A stretch of DNA of 64,000 nucleotides, taken from positions 2,356,001-2,420,000 of the forward strand of contig NC_013720.1 in the NCBI RefSeq assembly GCF_000025185.1, written 5' to 3'. This document shows positions 63,265-64,000 of this stretch, piece after piece. The notes beneath the pieces are model-generated. The model worked only from the letters and a program-made list of their open reading frames with translations. It was not told where the DNA came from and did no database searches. This stretch comes from Pirellula staleyi DSM 6068 (GTDB lineage Bacteria; Planctomycetota; Planctomycetia; Pirellulales; Pirellulaceae). Position 1 is the first letter of the stretch; each line of letters begins with the position of its first letter. The translations under genes and the position numbers were made by a program.

Positions 63265-63594
63265 TTATTGCGGCACGCCTGAGCGAACGCGGCTGCATAT
63301 ATCGACGAGTGTGGCTACAGCCGACTCGAGCGACGCGTCGTCGCTACCATGCCGGGCTAAGTCTTCGACAATCGCTGCTGGTTTGGTCATCTGATCAAAG
63401 CCGTGGCTGCCCCCAGCCCCTTTGATCTGATGGGCTAAGCGGCCCACTTCGGCCCAGTTTCTCTGCTGGGTTGCTGCGACGATGCCTTCAATACGCCGTG
63501 GAAGCTCTTCCACAAACATCTCCACGATCTCTGCCAAATCGGGATCATCGCCCAGCGATGAATAAAGAAGGGGACCCATAGTCAGGGCGGTCAT
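63265..63594 (-). CDS. Stand-alone Hpt (histidine phosphotransfer) domain protein
   Basis: 109 residues, ATG 63594 with GAGGAAA seven bases upstream. The phosphoacceptor His and HxxKG motif are in RLAHQIKGAGGSHGFDQM (about residues 52-69). The rest is a four-helix bundle with no additional domain. Hpt proteins relay phosphate between hybrid kinases and response regulators. No kinase or true receiver gene is nearby, so its partners are elsewhere. Convergent with the PGK-like gene, sharing the terminator. Confidence 0.88.
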   Translation of the reverse strand: MTALTMGPLLYSSLGDDPDLAEIVEMFVEELPRRIEGIVAATQQRNWAEVGRLAHQIKGAGGSHGFDQMTKPAAIVEDLARHGSDDASLESAVATLVDICSRVRSGVPQ

Positions 63595-64000
63595 TTGATA
63601 TTTCCTCAGTGCATGAAAGCGAACAAAGGGAGCGTCGGCTCGTTGGGGCAGAACTCGCAGACGCTGGCTGTGCTTGAAAACTACCTTACGAAACCTCCTG
63701 GGGCCGCTAGTGGGGGTGGCGTTCTCCTTGTCTTGCGCAAAGCCGCAAGCGGAAACCGCTCCCCGAGGGGTGCATGGGTGGGAAAATGCGGGCTATGCAT
63801 CAAATGCAAGTGATGCGTTGTGGTCTTACAACCGGCACTGTCGGCGCAGAAGTGTCAGCTTGTTTAAGCGGCCAGGGGGATTGGGGAAAATGAAAGTAAA
63901 AGTGCTGATTGGTGAAGAAGGGAAAGCTGCGGCGACGATAGCACTCTCCAGATCGGCAGCTTGAGTTGTCGGTTGGTCGCTCTGAGTTACACGCAACGGC
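63595..64000. other. Right-end region without a supportable gene
   Basis: About 400 nt upstream of the Hpt gene to the window end. Two open frames (63595-63813 and 63674-63964) lack good starts and family features; the second begins at a TTG. It may contain the Hpt promoter and the start region of a gene beyond the edge. Nothing else can be supported. Confidence 0.35.

Noticed and set aside
63674-63964. Possible small lipoprotein gene at the right end
   Set aside because: The frame starts with TTG without a ribosome binding site, and the sequence after the leader is not protein-like.

Overview
The window looks like a planctomycete of the Pirellulaceae, most likely Pirellula or a close relative. 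This is inferred from gene content: a DUF1549/DUF1553 gene next to a DUF1501 gene, a DUF1559 pseudopilin with the H-X9-DG tail motif, a planctomycete-style Ser/Thr kinase, a PQQ-type beta-propeller protein, a giant VIT/VWA protein under an ECF-type sigma factor, Arg/Ala-rich coding on both strands, and intergenic spaces filled with a few families of palindromic repeats. No rRNA, tRNA, CRISPR array, phage or transposase gene was seen.

Layout. 1-4151: a lysine/2-aminoadipate catabolic cluster. A DUF1338/HglS-type 2-oxoadipate enzyme (cut by the left edge) diverges from a class III omega-aminotransferase and an ALDH7-type semialdehyde dehydrogenase. 4274-10948, all minus: biosynthetic arginine decarboxylase, FolD, a secreted PQQ-propeller protein, a kinase with a degenerate receiver domain, and a small conserved protein. 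11249-16123: a large secreted protein of unknown function and small proteins including a SlyX homologue. 16124-20404: a repeat-rich accessory stretch around lpxA and several small genes (one VF530/DUF2132), with signs of local duplication and repeat insertion. 20405-25409: a polytopic membrane protein diverging from a DUF1549/DUF1553-DUF1501 pair whose members each carry an A+T-rich patch. 25930-33738: a SEC-C-like zinc protein, RibD, the DUF1559 pilin-like protein, two small lipoproteins, a ThiD2-ThiE fusion and a membrane TPR-like protein. 33985-36661: clpC and its terminator. 36977-42506: a HEAT-like secreted protein, a bestrophin, SRPBCC and SnoaL-like proteins, and a DUF4430 plus DUF6580 pair. 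42745-47259: a FadB/J-like protein, a thiolase and a D-threonine-aldolase-like enzyme. 47400-57451: a sigma factor overlapping a 3156-residue membrane-anchored FecR-like/VIT/VWA/repeat protein. 57808-63594: a secreted protein, rpmA (without rplU), obg, coaX, a strongly diverged phosphoglycerate kinase and an orphan Hpt protein.

The most interesting items are the sigma factor coupled to a giant VIT-VWA protein, the divergent lysine-to-2-hydroxyglutarate cluster, the dispersed palindrome families (with exact 34-40 nt inverted copies kilobases apart), a gene whose stop codon lies inside a repeat beside a remnant of a paralogous 3' end, and a PGK-family protein lacking several catalytic-motif residues. 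All assignments come from reading the sequence; no database search was run.
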